In this document: positions 53,985-63,310 of the stretch, one piece after another
How positions within the stretch are numbered: the first letter of the stretch is position 1
Layout of the letters: every line of letters begins with the position of its first letter
Source: Anastrepha obliqua
Lineage: Eukaryota; Arthropoda; Insecta; Diptera; Tephritidae
NCBI RefSeq assembly: GCF_027943255.1
Contig: NC_072895.1
Location: 72,108,001-72,172,000 of the forward strand
DNA: 64,000 bases
Reading direction: 5' to 3'
Translations under genes and position numbers: made by a program
The notes under the pieces: model-generated
The model's input: only the letters and a program-made list of their open reading frames with translations
Databases searched by the model: none
Told to the model about the DNA's origin: nothing

Positions 53985-54290
53985 CCAGCATGAATCGTTT
54001 ATTACCAGAACAACGATTCCAATTTGTGAAAATTTACTTAAAAAAAAAATAGATATATTCGCGTAGTTCATAGAGAACTGACGGCAACATCAGCCCTTAT
54101 TTCTTTTGAAATGAGGAAGGAACGCCGTTGCGATGAATGGCGTGTGCTATCGAGCCACGCTGGCTGAATTTATCTCTTCAAACATTAATCAGAGTATCCA
54201 TCGAGTTTAGACAATCATCGATGAGCGTATCAGAAACGAAACTATGATCAATTCCTTCATCGTCTCTTCAGAATCGTAATCTTGTTTATG
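53985..54290 (+). pseudogene. N-terminal remnant of DD41D-type mariner transposase
   Basis: ATGAATCGTTTATTACCAGA opens MNRLLPEQRFQFVKIYLKK, like the start of rosa-type and related transposases (LLPGQRLQIVEFYY). Frames then shift through VHRELTATSAL and CAIEPRWLN to a region resembling the second helix-turn-helix. Many lesions are present. No catalytic part remains and no TIRs were found. Confidence 0.5.
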
Positions 54291-54299
54291 TGTATTCAC

Positions 54300-55670
54300 C
54301 TGTATCTTCCACATCGATTGAAGTTTCATTCATATTTCTAAAATTTATTCCGTAAATAGAATTTTTAGTGACATGCAAAGCCCACCTTTAGGTGGTTTCA
54401 CCTAATCTGTTTCATTCAAGCACATTTTTAGATTATTAAAAAGATAACTGAATTTTCTACTCACCAGATTTTTTTTAGCTCTGCGCAATAAAAATTATTA
54501 TATATTTTAAATACGGAAATATCTGTTTAATGAAATTTACATATTTAATTATGCCCTATCACTGCAAAGATTGTCTTTGAAGTGAAATGTATGCGTAAAG
54601 AAAAGAACTTTGGGAAAACTCCTTTACGAAAAATAGTTTGTTGCCATTTTTATGCAGTATTTCGTTGATACCGCCAAAAGGCGGGACCGTGTAATAGAGT
54701 TTTAAGGCCACTTGAGATGAAAAGATTTGGGAGCGGCTACTTTTGTTGCGCGCACACAAATTGAAGAAAAAGAGGTTTATAAAAAAAGTGTGTTTAACAA
54801 AAAATTAAATAAAATATGATATTTATTTTGATGTACTGTATTTGAGACACATAATGTCAGGGAACTCACATGTTTGAGTGCCGCTCAAGCGCATCCATGC
54901 AGCTGAAGTGGCTTGAGGAAAGAGTTTAGTTTACTCCGGATCGGCAAATCAAAATCAATTAAAAATCTCGAAACTGTAAATTAGATTAGAAGCAATCAGT
55001 TACTCAGTTACTAACATCATTGCCTTTAAGCTGTTTTTGTTTGTTGTTGTGGAAATAAAAAAATTCTGAAAAAGGTAACAAATGAGTGTAGGAAATAAAA
55101 ATAACTGGAAGCGAAGATGCCATTCTAAGTTGCAAAATATGCGCACGCAGTTCACGAAAATATATGAAGGCAGAACAAGTTTGTTGCATTTGCAGAAGAA
55201 TATGTTTACATCATTGTTGGGTTGAATAAATAGTTAAGTAACACTGAAATTTCAAACGGGTTGGGTGCTACTCCTCTGCAAACTTAGGAGTGAAGGAGAC
55301 AGTCTGAAAAAATAAGAGTTAAAAAAGATGCTAGTGACGCCTGCAGGTAATATGCACTCATATATATATGTACATATGTATATATATCACTTGCAACAAA
55401 ATGTGAGACTTATTACTAAGAACATTTAGCATTTCCACGGACGATTGCTGAGGCTGGTATGCTTGGATTATGCAATACAACCGAGAATTTGTCAAGAACT
55501 AGAAAAATAACACTTGCTACGTGCATACATATGTATGTATATATGAATCTGATTGACGCAACAACTTGTTACTGGGCAAAGTAGGTCAACTAGTATAGCC
55601 TCGGGTAAGTGGTTGATCCTGTTGACATTTGCAAATTTTTCACTTCACCTGTTTTAACTGGTAAACGAAT
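54300..55670. other. intergenic, nothing recognised
   Basis: TATATG/TACATA simple motifs near 55360-55390. No supported gene. Confidence 0.45.
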
Positions 55671-55679
55671 CGGGAAGAG

Positions 55680-55716
55680 TATAAAAGCACATGCAACATG
55701 CAACGCAGCCAACAGT
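55680..55716 (+). promoter_or_regulatory. core promoter of the 55791 gene
   Basis: TATAAAAG at 55680-55687, and ACAGTG with +1 A at 55714, 34 nt downstream. The ATG follows 77 nt later. Confidence 0.8.
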
Positions 55717-55790
55717 GCTTTCTACGAGTACATTTGGATAACTTGGAGACAAAATTGTATTGTTTCTACTAAAATTATCAAGGCAATTAA

Positions 55791-56360
55791 ATGAAGTTTC
55801 TCTACTTACTTTTGTTGTTGTTGCCAACTTTGGAAGCGCGATTAGGTGCAACACATCAACGCTTCATTCGCCAGACAGGACGCTATGGCACACCAGGCGG
55901 CTATCGGCCCAATCTAGCCTACAGCGGTAACAACAACAACGTTGCCAGTGTTAACAGTAATGGCATTGGCCTTAGTGGCAGTAACAGCGGAAATAGTTAT
56001 GGCAATGGTAATGTGAATGGCAATGGCAATGGGAATGTTCGTCTCGCTTATGCGCCAGCTGGCGGCGCTCACGCCACACGGCCTTACAGCGGCATCGGTG
56101 GTTTCAAGTTTGGTGGACGGCCGTCGCCGGGCAGTGATTTTGTGGTGAATGCAGTCGGCGCTGGTGCTGGTGCTGGGGCCGGTGGTGGACCTAGCAGTGC
56201 ATATTCAGCCAATCACCCACAAGCGGTATATAAAAATGTTGGTGGGAGCGTTGGACGGCCTCAAGCTAATACGGTATATCGCGCGGTGCCAGGGCAGTTA
56301 GCGAGTGGCCTACGACCATTAGCCGTGGTAGGCGGCGGTGGCGGCTATCAGAGTGGCTAA
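55791..56360 (+). CDS. secreted Gly/Asn-rich protein with RFIR site (189 aa)
   Basis: The ATG at 55791 opens a Leu-rich signal peptide (MKFLYLLLLLLPTLEA, residues 1-16). RFIR at 24-27 follows after only 7-8 residues, so the propeptide is very short. The mature part would begin QTGRYGTPGGYRP. It contains Asn/Gly/Ser repeats (SGNSYGNGNVNGNGNGN), an Ala-Gly run (GAGAGAGAGG) and a VVGGGGGYQSG end. It is basic and low in Cys. It uses the TATA/initiator at 55680-55716, and AATAAA lies at about 56479. It is convergent with 56594-57346, with stop codons 233 bp apart. Extracellular matrix, eggshell or cuticle use is inferred from composition only. Confidence 0.88.
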   Translation: MKFLYLLLLLLPTLEARLGATHQRFIRQTGRYGTPGGYRPNLAYSGNNNNVASVNSNGIGLSGSNSGNSYGNGNVNGNGNGNVRLAYAPAGGAHATRPYSGIGGFKFGGRPSPGSDFVVNAVGAGAGAGAGGGPSSAYSANHPQAVYKNVGGSVGRPQANTVYRAVPGQLASGLRPLAVVGGGGGYQSG

Positions 56361-56593
56361 AACGCTAACAAGTTGAGCAATAAGAGATAAAGTGAAATGT
56401 TAATTTTCATTTGTGTAGGAAAAATTGTATAATTTATTGTTTGATATCTTTCGCATATAAAAAGTTCATATCTCAAAAATAAATAAATAAAATTAAATTA
56501 TTGCAAGCTGCATGCGTTGAAGTATTGTTTTTTTATTATCTCCTCTGCTTTCTTGCGCCAGTACTACTATTGCCGTCCAACTCCTCTTCCCCA

Positions 56594-57346
56594 CTATAAC
56601 AACTGGTACGCTTGAAAACCTGGCCCATAGCCGCCCATTTGACCGAAGAACGACGTGGGGAAGGGATAAGCGGCACCTAGCTGTGGCTGAAATTGCGTAG
56701 TTTGTCCTTGCAACTGCAATTGCGGCGTTTGCATTTGGGCACCTGCCAGCGGTGTCGGCGTGCCGCTTCCAGAAATACTTTGTAAATTCGCCATATTCAC
56801 AATATTATCCAAATTATTTGCAGCACCGCCAGCGGGTCCAAAATTATTTTGCAGCTGTGGAAAACCGTTGAACATGAAATTTGTGAATACATCTGGCGCA
56901 TTTAGTGGAAAGGGTGGTAGGTTGTTGCCCACATAGTTGGCTGTGGCAGGATAACCCAAACCACCTAAATTTCCCAGCTGTAGCGCGCCATTACCCGCGC
57001 CAGCTCCAATGCCTGGTCCACCGGTAAGGGGCGCACCTATCAATCCCAGGCCTGGACCGCCGGAATAGCCACTGCCTCCATAGGAAAGTCCGCCATAGCG
57101 ACCGTATGGCATGGAGCTGACAACACCAGCAAAGGCAGGTAGCGATTGCAGCTGATTTGCTGTCTGACCTCCTGCCATCAGCTGACTACCCAAAGTCTTC
57201 ACATCAGCTTGTGTTGTGCCACTGTTGCTGGATCCTTTCGTCTGTCGTGCCTCACGTTGTTCGTGAGGCGTCGCTTCACAGCGTTGTTGCAGCATCAGCA
57301 AGCCGATGTAAAAAAAAATAACACTGATATTGTAGTTGCTCTGCAT
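56594..57346 (-). CDS. secreted Gly/Gln/Leu-rich protein with REAR site (250 aa)
   Basis: The ATG at 57346-57344 opens a signal peptide (ISVIFFYIGLLML, ending near CEA at 25). REAR at 31-34 lies close behind, and the mature part would begin QTKGSSNSG. It is rich in Gly, Gln, Asn and Pro, with GLSYGGSGYSGGPGLGL, LPPFPLNAPDVFTNFMFNGF and a MQTPQLQLQGQTTQFQPQL section, ending in GGYGPGFQAYQLL. ATAAATA at 57405-57411 and an ACAGT initiator at 57378 give a 33-nt promoter spacing. A minus-strand AATAAA lies at 56537-56532. It is one of the seven RxxR secreted genes. No named family recognised. Confidence 0.87.
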   Translation of the reverse strand: MQSNYNISVIFFYIGLLMLQQRCEATPHEQREARQTKGSSNSGTTQADVKTLGSQLMAGGQTANQLQSLPAFAGVVSSMPYGRYGGLSYGGSGYSGGPGLGLIGAPLTGGPGIGAGAGNGALQLGNLGGLGYPATANYVGNNLPPFPLNAPDVFTNFMFNGFPQLQNNFGPAGGAANNLDNIVNMANLQSISGSGTPTPLAGAQMQTPQLQLQGQTTQFQPQLGAAYPFPTSFFGQMGGYGPGFQAYQLL

Positions 57347-57375
57347 GTTGCTTCCCGCAAGGCCGTCTGTGGTTT

Positions 57376-57412
57376 ACTGTTGCCATCGATAGTGGCATCG
57401 TAGGTATTTATG
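57376..57412 (-). promoter_or_regulatory. core promoter of the 56594-57346 gene
   Basis: On the minus strand CATAAATACC is followed by CAACAGTAAA with +1 A at 57378, 33 nt after the TATA-like box. A CTATCGAT lies between them. Confidence 0.65.
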
Positions 57413-57419
57413 GCGCGCG

Positions 57420-58230
57420 ATAGTTTACTCTGCTTTCATATTTTTTGTTTTTATGTTTTTTAATTTTCGAATATACTCACTTTCTTCCCATTTTTATTGT
57501 TATTCTCATTTTTATTGAGTGAAATTTGACTTTTTGGAAAATGTAATAAAACTTTAATTTTCTATTGCTTTGCTTTGTGTATTTATTACTTCTTTCTTCG
57601 CATTCGTATCCAAATTTTTAGGTGTGTACTTACGCATACCGCTAAAAAAAATAAATGTTTTGTAATCGTTTTATAAACAATTCGCACCTTGCGTCTAATG
57701 GGCACGCCAACAAGGCGTCAATTGATTTGGCCCTCAGTTTGTTGGGCAGCTCTTTTCAAAATCTAATTTTATTTTCTTTTTAATCTTCAGAGGGGTAATA
57801 AATAATTTTTAAGTGCTCAAAAGGTAGTTTTAAGTGCCTTTAGTGGACTTTGTTTAGTTTGAGAAAATAGTCAAAAACTGATAGTGGTTCAGAACTCTTC
57901 TTTGGCTCTTTGTGTTAAGAAAAGTTACACTCTTAAAAAATTAAGTGACCTAATTTTCTGAAGTTGTTTTTGTTTTTGGAGTGCATTATAAAATCATTAG
58001 TAACAGCTGCAGTGTAAGGCTCCGAAACTTACTGTTTTTAACGACTATTACATTTAATTTACGAGTAATCAAAAAATGCATAAACAAATACCAAAATCAA
58101 GAAATTAAATTGTTGATTCGTTTAATTTTATATTACTTCTTCATTGTATTTCAGAAAGTAATTTAAGTCAAAGTAACTGACAAGACATAATGTTACTGTT
58201 GAAATTGAAAGCAAGTCATCATCTGCTTCG
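57420..58230. other. intergenic, nothing recognised
   Basis: No supported feature. Confidence 0.45.
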
Positions 58231-58232
58231 AA

Positions 58233-58300
58233 GCGGCCACCGTAGCCGAATGGATTTATCTGCGATTACCATTCGGTAGAGCCAGGTTTCGAAGCCATTT
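58233..58300 (+). repeat. SINE tRNA-like head fragment
   Basis: GCGGCCACCGTAGCCGAATGG, then GATTACCATTCGGTAGAG and GGTTTCGAAGCC match the head of the SINE with an altered box B. The body is not clear after 58300. Confidence 0.65.
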
Positions 58301-58309
58301 GAGAGTATG

Positions 58310-58915
58310 GAACGCCAATAAGCATCAACGGTATTTTGGGATACCAAAATTTTAAAAGAAGCCGTCTATACTAAATACGAGAATAAAGAGAAAGTTACGG
58401 CTATGAAGATAGAAAGTAGGAGAAGAACCCCTCATGTTAATCAAAATAATCAAAAATACGTTGTTAATTGTAAATAAAGAAATTAATGATTCGAAAAAAA
58501 TCTTAGAAATATTGAAATCATAAAAATTTGGTTTTAGTTGGATTCACATATAAAAAGCTACACGCAGTCACTTTCCTATTGTAATATTAAAAAATTGTTA
58601 TAATTTGCCTTGTAGCGCGATCCTGTGATTCTGTAAAGAAGGAGTGAAAATAAATACTTCGTAGCAAAAGATCCCCAAGTATTAAGAAAATGTTACTTTC
58701 ATAATACGTTGGTCAATATTAGCTGTTTTAAAAAAGCATAAAACTGCTGTGTTGGATATGAATTGGAAGTATTGTATTGTATATTAAATTCACAATATAG
58801 TTAATTAAGTCGTTAAGTCGCTATCAGGGCAACGACACCATATTTACATACAACTTACATTTTTCGGCAATTCGTTGAAGAATTGCATGTGAGCGCGTGG
58901 TAAAGCTGTAATAAC
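58310..58915. other. AT-rich intergenic, nothing recognised
   Basis: No supported feature. Confidence 0.45.
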
Positions 58916-58917
58916 AG

Positions 58918-59517
58918 TACTAGGTTGTTCAGAAAGTTTTTATGGTTTAAAAACACAATTCTTTGAACTCTCCCTGAACATCATTACACTCGTTTCAACG
59001 AGTTTTCAATTGATGAATTCCATTCCTGAAGTGAGAATCTGGAAGGCCTGCAAATTACGCTTCCACAGGTGTTATGACGTCATCAATGAGATGTCTAGGG
59101 TTTCTACTAAATCTCTTTCAGTCACTCGATGATATCCCGTATTTTTTTTACGATCTCTGGTGTTGCTGCTATTATTGGATGTGTTTGACATGAATCCTCT
59201 TCAAGGCTTGAACGACCACGTTTAAATTCAGCAACCCGTCTTTCTACTGTACTAGTTGAATGGCGAAAGGTCCTTATGCACTTTCAATATTCGTTCATAA
59301 ATTTCCTTTGCTTTTAAATCTACCAAAAATATAAATTCAATCACTGCACTCAATCACATACTTGAATTTTTCCATTGTAGAAAATACTGTGACACGTAAA
59401 CAGAGAATTAATTGACAGATTGAAATGAAAGTGTACCAACATATGCAACAAAAAGAATTTAGGGTAGTAGCAACGCCCTTTCTTATCGAACCGCAAAACT
59501 TATTGAACAACTTAGTA
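58918..59517 (-). mobile_element. internally deleted mariner with TIRs and TA duplication
   Basis: The element at 58920-59515 (596 bp) has ends CTAGGTTGTTCAGAAAGTTTT and, reversed, CTAAGTTGTTCAATAAGTTTT, flanked by TA. On the minus strand, MEKFKYVIEC at about 59379 begins a transposase N-terminus. STVERRVAEFKRGRSSLEED and ATPEIVKKIRDII follow, with stops and shifts. The catalytic half is missing. Confidence 0.85.
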
Positions 59518-59914
59518 CATACAATACCATGACTTACTGCATTTACGGCTAATTGTTTGTAGTTGTTTTTGGCTGTTAAACTAATAAATTTTACAATTGG
59601 AATTTTTTTCTGCTCGTACGTCAAAATGTTATATTAAAAGTTTGCGTTTGTTTTGAAAATCTTACACAGAAATCACCTAAAAATCAATGTTATGCGAAGA
59701 TCGCGGTGCCAGATAACTTCCGACGTTTTCAAAATGGGCGCAAAACAAGAGAAAATTCATTTAACATATTTCCGTACCACTCTGACCGAGGTGAAAAGCG
59801 AGGCCCGCATACAATTTTTGTATTTATTTTTATTTATTATATACATATTCATGGCAACTAGCTGATTTAGTATGTAATTAACGAATAATTTGTTTAGGGC
59901 TTGCATTACTCAAA

Positions 59915-60235
59915 TGAGTTATGATGCTCTGCACACTCCTTGCAGAGTAGTTAGCTGCTGCGTGAGATGATGCTGCTTTTTATGCTTTAGTCCTTCATTC
60001 CACTCATTTCGATCGGTGAGAAATGAAGCTCCGTTATTAACATGGTGAGAGAGGGTCTTCATGGGCGATATGGCATATTTTTGGATTACCGCAGCAACTG
60101 GCTGAATAACGAGATCACGTTCGACATAGCCACTGCGTACGTACCAGGGCGCATTAACAGCACACCTTAAGACTTTGTTTTGAAATCTTTGTATTTGCAA
60201 GCTATTACTGGTGCCTGGTCAACGATATAGCGTGA
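59915..60235 (-). pseudogene. Jockey-like LINE C-terminal fragment
   Basis: The minus-strand frame reads SLQIQRFQNKVLRCAVNAPW, YVRSGYVERDL, VIQKYAISPMKTLSHH. This resembles the end of jockey-type RT proteins (IQRxQNKxLRxIxNAPWYVxN). There is no RT core beside it. The frame is open to 59919 but ends in unrelated sequence. Confidence 0.65.
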
Positions 60236-60239
60236 TTCT

Positions 60240-61520
60240 ACACGTAAATATTTGTTTGAACATCTGGTTATATAGCAGTTTTTATTGTATGTGGATAAGG
60301 CAGATCACTTGCTCATATGCCAGATAATGTTTCGGTGTTTCATTTACAACTTTACATTTTTGTACCTAAAACAATGGGCGTCAAAGATGTAATGGATTCT
60401 GATACAACTATCTTCGAAAATGTCTATAAAGTTATGGAAATCGAGGAGTCGGATAATTATGGAAACACCTATTCTCTTACTCAGGAACTAAGAATTAGTC
60501 AGAAATATATTTGCGTATGGGTGCCGCGGTGGCGTACTTGTTTTTACATATTCAGTGACTGGTTTGGTAATATTATGATTTTTAAATTGAACAAACTAAC
60601 AAAGCGAATTAGGAAAAACCTCTCAATCCATTTTTTTGCGTTTTTTTTGCTGATGACGCCATGTCAAGAGAGTATGTATGTATAATTTCTTATGCTTGGT
60701 AGTTTCTATTGCTTACTCTTCCTCTTCACAAATAATTAATTTCTCTTCCTTTTATTTGCATACACGTAACGTCGGCATTTTCGCCAACGATTCTTTGCTG
60801 AAACGTAATGAAGTGGGCCCAATTCTGAAGCAAAGCTTAACTTGTAATTAAAAATGTATGCATACAAGCACAGCTGCGAAAGCTAGAAATGAAATCACGA
60901 TGAGTCGGCGCAAACGGTCGACGAGGATTAACGGCTGAGAAGCTTTTGCCGAATATTCTGTGGAATTGTAAGAGAGAGAGAGATTAACTACCATAAGCTA
61001 TCCGTCAGGCTAAACAGTCAATTCGGGTCTACAGTGACGGAGTATTCTTCTCTAATACTAGGTTATTAAATCAATAAACAATAGAGCTCGATAAAGATAA
61101 AAAATCCTTTTCAAGGATCCTTTTACAGAAGAACTTATTTTTATTACTCTCTTCAAATTTAATGCTTTCTTAATTACGAATTAAGTTTGACATGTCAATA
61201 CCATATTATAGGTATTTCTAGGTGCGGTTTGATCGGTTTACATACTTTTGCAATCCTTTGATATCAGGATTGGTATTCTACAGGATGTGCTAAATGGAGC
61301 CATTTATGTTGCATAAAACTCAATCTTCCGATAAAATCCCTACTTTATAATGATTTACTTGCTGTTGGCCTTTCGAAAACAAAGTATGCCCAGAATGAGC
61401 GAATTATTATTATTATGTAAAGATAAATTTATTATGTAAACATTCGTACGAATGTTATAAATTTGAAAGTTTGAATATTTGTAACTCAATCATGCAGAAA
61501 CGCAGATAGTCCATGACTTG
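60240..61520. other. intergenic, nothing recognised
   Basis: A 122-codon frame at 60317-60685 has no promoter or confirmed domain. Short GAGAGAGAGA at about 60972. Confidence 0.4.
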
Positions 61521-61529
61521 GATTGAGAG

Positions 61530-61800
61530 AGATGCCGCCCTGTTAAAAAAGTTTAACTAAATTAAATTATTAAATTCAGTCAAATATTGTAATACAGGTG
61601 TTAAATAAAAAGGCTGAAGAGAGTTTAGTTTCGAAAATATTTTTTAATAGGGTTGCCACATGTTTAAAAAATTAAATTGAATAATGTAGAATAATATCGT
61701 ATAGGTGTTAAATAAAAAAGATTTAAGAAAGCTTCTTTAAGTAAATATTTTTGTAAATTAAATAAATTTTGGAGTGGTTACCACCTATTTCAAAGGTTTA
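61530..61800 (+). repeat. degenerate tandem repeat (period about 120 bp)
   Basis: Two full units and a start of a third share TGCC.C(.)TGTTTAAAAA, TAAATT.AAT, AATA(C/T).GGTGTTAAATAAAAA and AAATATTTTT. The array runs directly into the G tract at 61802. Confidence 0.75.
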
Positions 61801-61801
61801 A

Positions 61802-61831
<30 letters not shown>
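61802..61831 (+). repeat. poly-G tract, 30 bases
   Basis: An uninterrupted run of 30 G between TTTAA and TAAGGG. It could form a G-quadruplex on this strand or be a sequencing or assembly artefact. Confidence 0.9.
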
Positions 61832-61832
<1 letters not shown>

Positions 61833-61839
61833 AAGGGAT

Positions 61840-62510
61840 AAACGCTAAAAAAAACACTTTTTTCATGAATTTATTGTAGCGAAACGGTTCAAGTCAGTTT
61901 ATTAAAAGTTGTTGCATATTATAAAGAATATTTGATAAAATTTCAAGAATATTTGATAAAATTTTCATCCAATTCCATCCTATAAAAGTCGGTGCTTGCT
62001 CATTAATATAAAAACACTGCATCACTTTTCTTTTCGATTTCATAAGTGGCGTCATTGACTCCCCACTGCTACTAGAGAAAATTCATTTCAATATTCCTTA
62101 GTGAAGCAAACGGAATCATGATTTTTTCTGGTTACGGAAGGTAAGAACGAATTATGCTTCCAATGCTCCGATTTCTAGAACTTTGGGAGAATTTAATTCG
62201 CTTTCAAATCATATTGGTCTAGATTTTTCTTTAACAAAGAACCACTTCCGATTCTATCTAAATAAATTGTTGAACTAAATTCTTAATGTTATCTAATAAT
62301 CCTCTGTATATTATAAATATTTTCTTTCATTCATTACGATGAAACTATATTAGTAAATTATAGGTTCAAATTATTTTTGATTGGATTGCTTAGTATTAAT
62401 CTGTTTTTCATAGTCTCTAAGAAAAACTGTATTTTTAGACTATTTATTGAATAAATGCCTAAATAAATTATAATACTTGTTTTAAAAAGTTAATTAATCA
62501 ATAAAAAAAA
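61840..62510. other. AT-rich intergenic, nothing recognised
   Basis: Contains a short direct repeat GAATATTTGATAAAATTT near 61926-61955. No gene supported. Confidence 0.45.
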
Positions 62511-62519
62511 TCAAATGTT

Positions 62520-63310
62520 AATTCTAAATGGCCACCATGTGCTTTTACAAAAGACTTCCAACGATTAGGCCATTCAGCATCTCGAACGATTTCCATCGAC
62601 ATTCACGTCGCTGCCCCATGCTCTCCAATTCTGATCACAAACTGTAGTCCAATGAATTCAGATTCGGACTCCCAGACGGCCAATTTTCTGAGGCTATGAA
62701 CCCAGGAATATTGTTTTTTAGCCATTGCTGGGTGGTTTTTGACTTATGGGCTAGAGTGGAATCTTGCTGGAAGATCCAACTCTCTCCTTGAAGAGAGTAC
62801 TGCTTAACTGCTTCACCACGCTTCTTAAGACATCCTCCTGGTACACTTTTGCCCCGGTCTTAACCCCTTTTTCGAAGGAATTAAGAGATGTAACGCCTTT
62901 ACAAGGGACTCCCCACCAAATCATTGTAGAGGCTGGATGTTAGCCACGCTGAACGTTAGGAACAACAGTTTTTGCGTCTTTAGAAGTTTTAGCATAGACT
63001 TTGTAGTTTTGCGTATTGAAAATTTCTTCAACAGTGAAAATTTTTTCATCTGTGAAAAGAATATTTTCATGGCCGATGATAACGTGCCGCTGAAGAAGCT
63101 GCTTGCATCTGTTGAGTCTAATTCTTTTTCGAGCGGCTTTTATGGCTGCACTGGTTCGAGCCACGCGAGCACGACCACTTCTTTTTCTGTCTGTCAATTC
63201 AGACGTTTGGAACAAACGATTGATCATGCGGTAAACAAAAATTCTCGAAATATTAAGTTTTTTCAGCAATTCGTAAATCTAATTTGCACTTTTACCACAC
63301 TTTTGTAATG
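62520..63310 (-). pseudogene. DD37D (maT-like) transposase remnant
   Basis: The order on the minus strand is an N-terminal/linker part (ISRIFVYRMINRLFQTSE, SGRARVARTSAAIKAARKR), KQLLQRHVIIGHENILFTDE (first Asp) and VEEIFNTQNYKVYA. The C-terminal half follows in other frames: WIFQQDSTLAHKS, WPSGSPNLNSLDYSL, then EWPNRWKSFVKAHGGHLE. Counting QQD to LD gives 37 residues, DD37D. It differs from the 18.4 kb remnant (FTDEKIF and HGGHLE endings against VIAANFIE), so it is a second DD37D lineage. Several stops and shifts. TIRs not identified. Confidence 0.75.

Noticed and set aside
60317..60685. 122-codon plus-strand frame
   Set aside because: No recognisable domain or promoter; likely chance.
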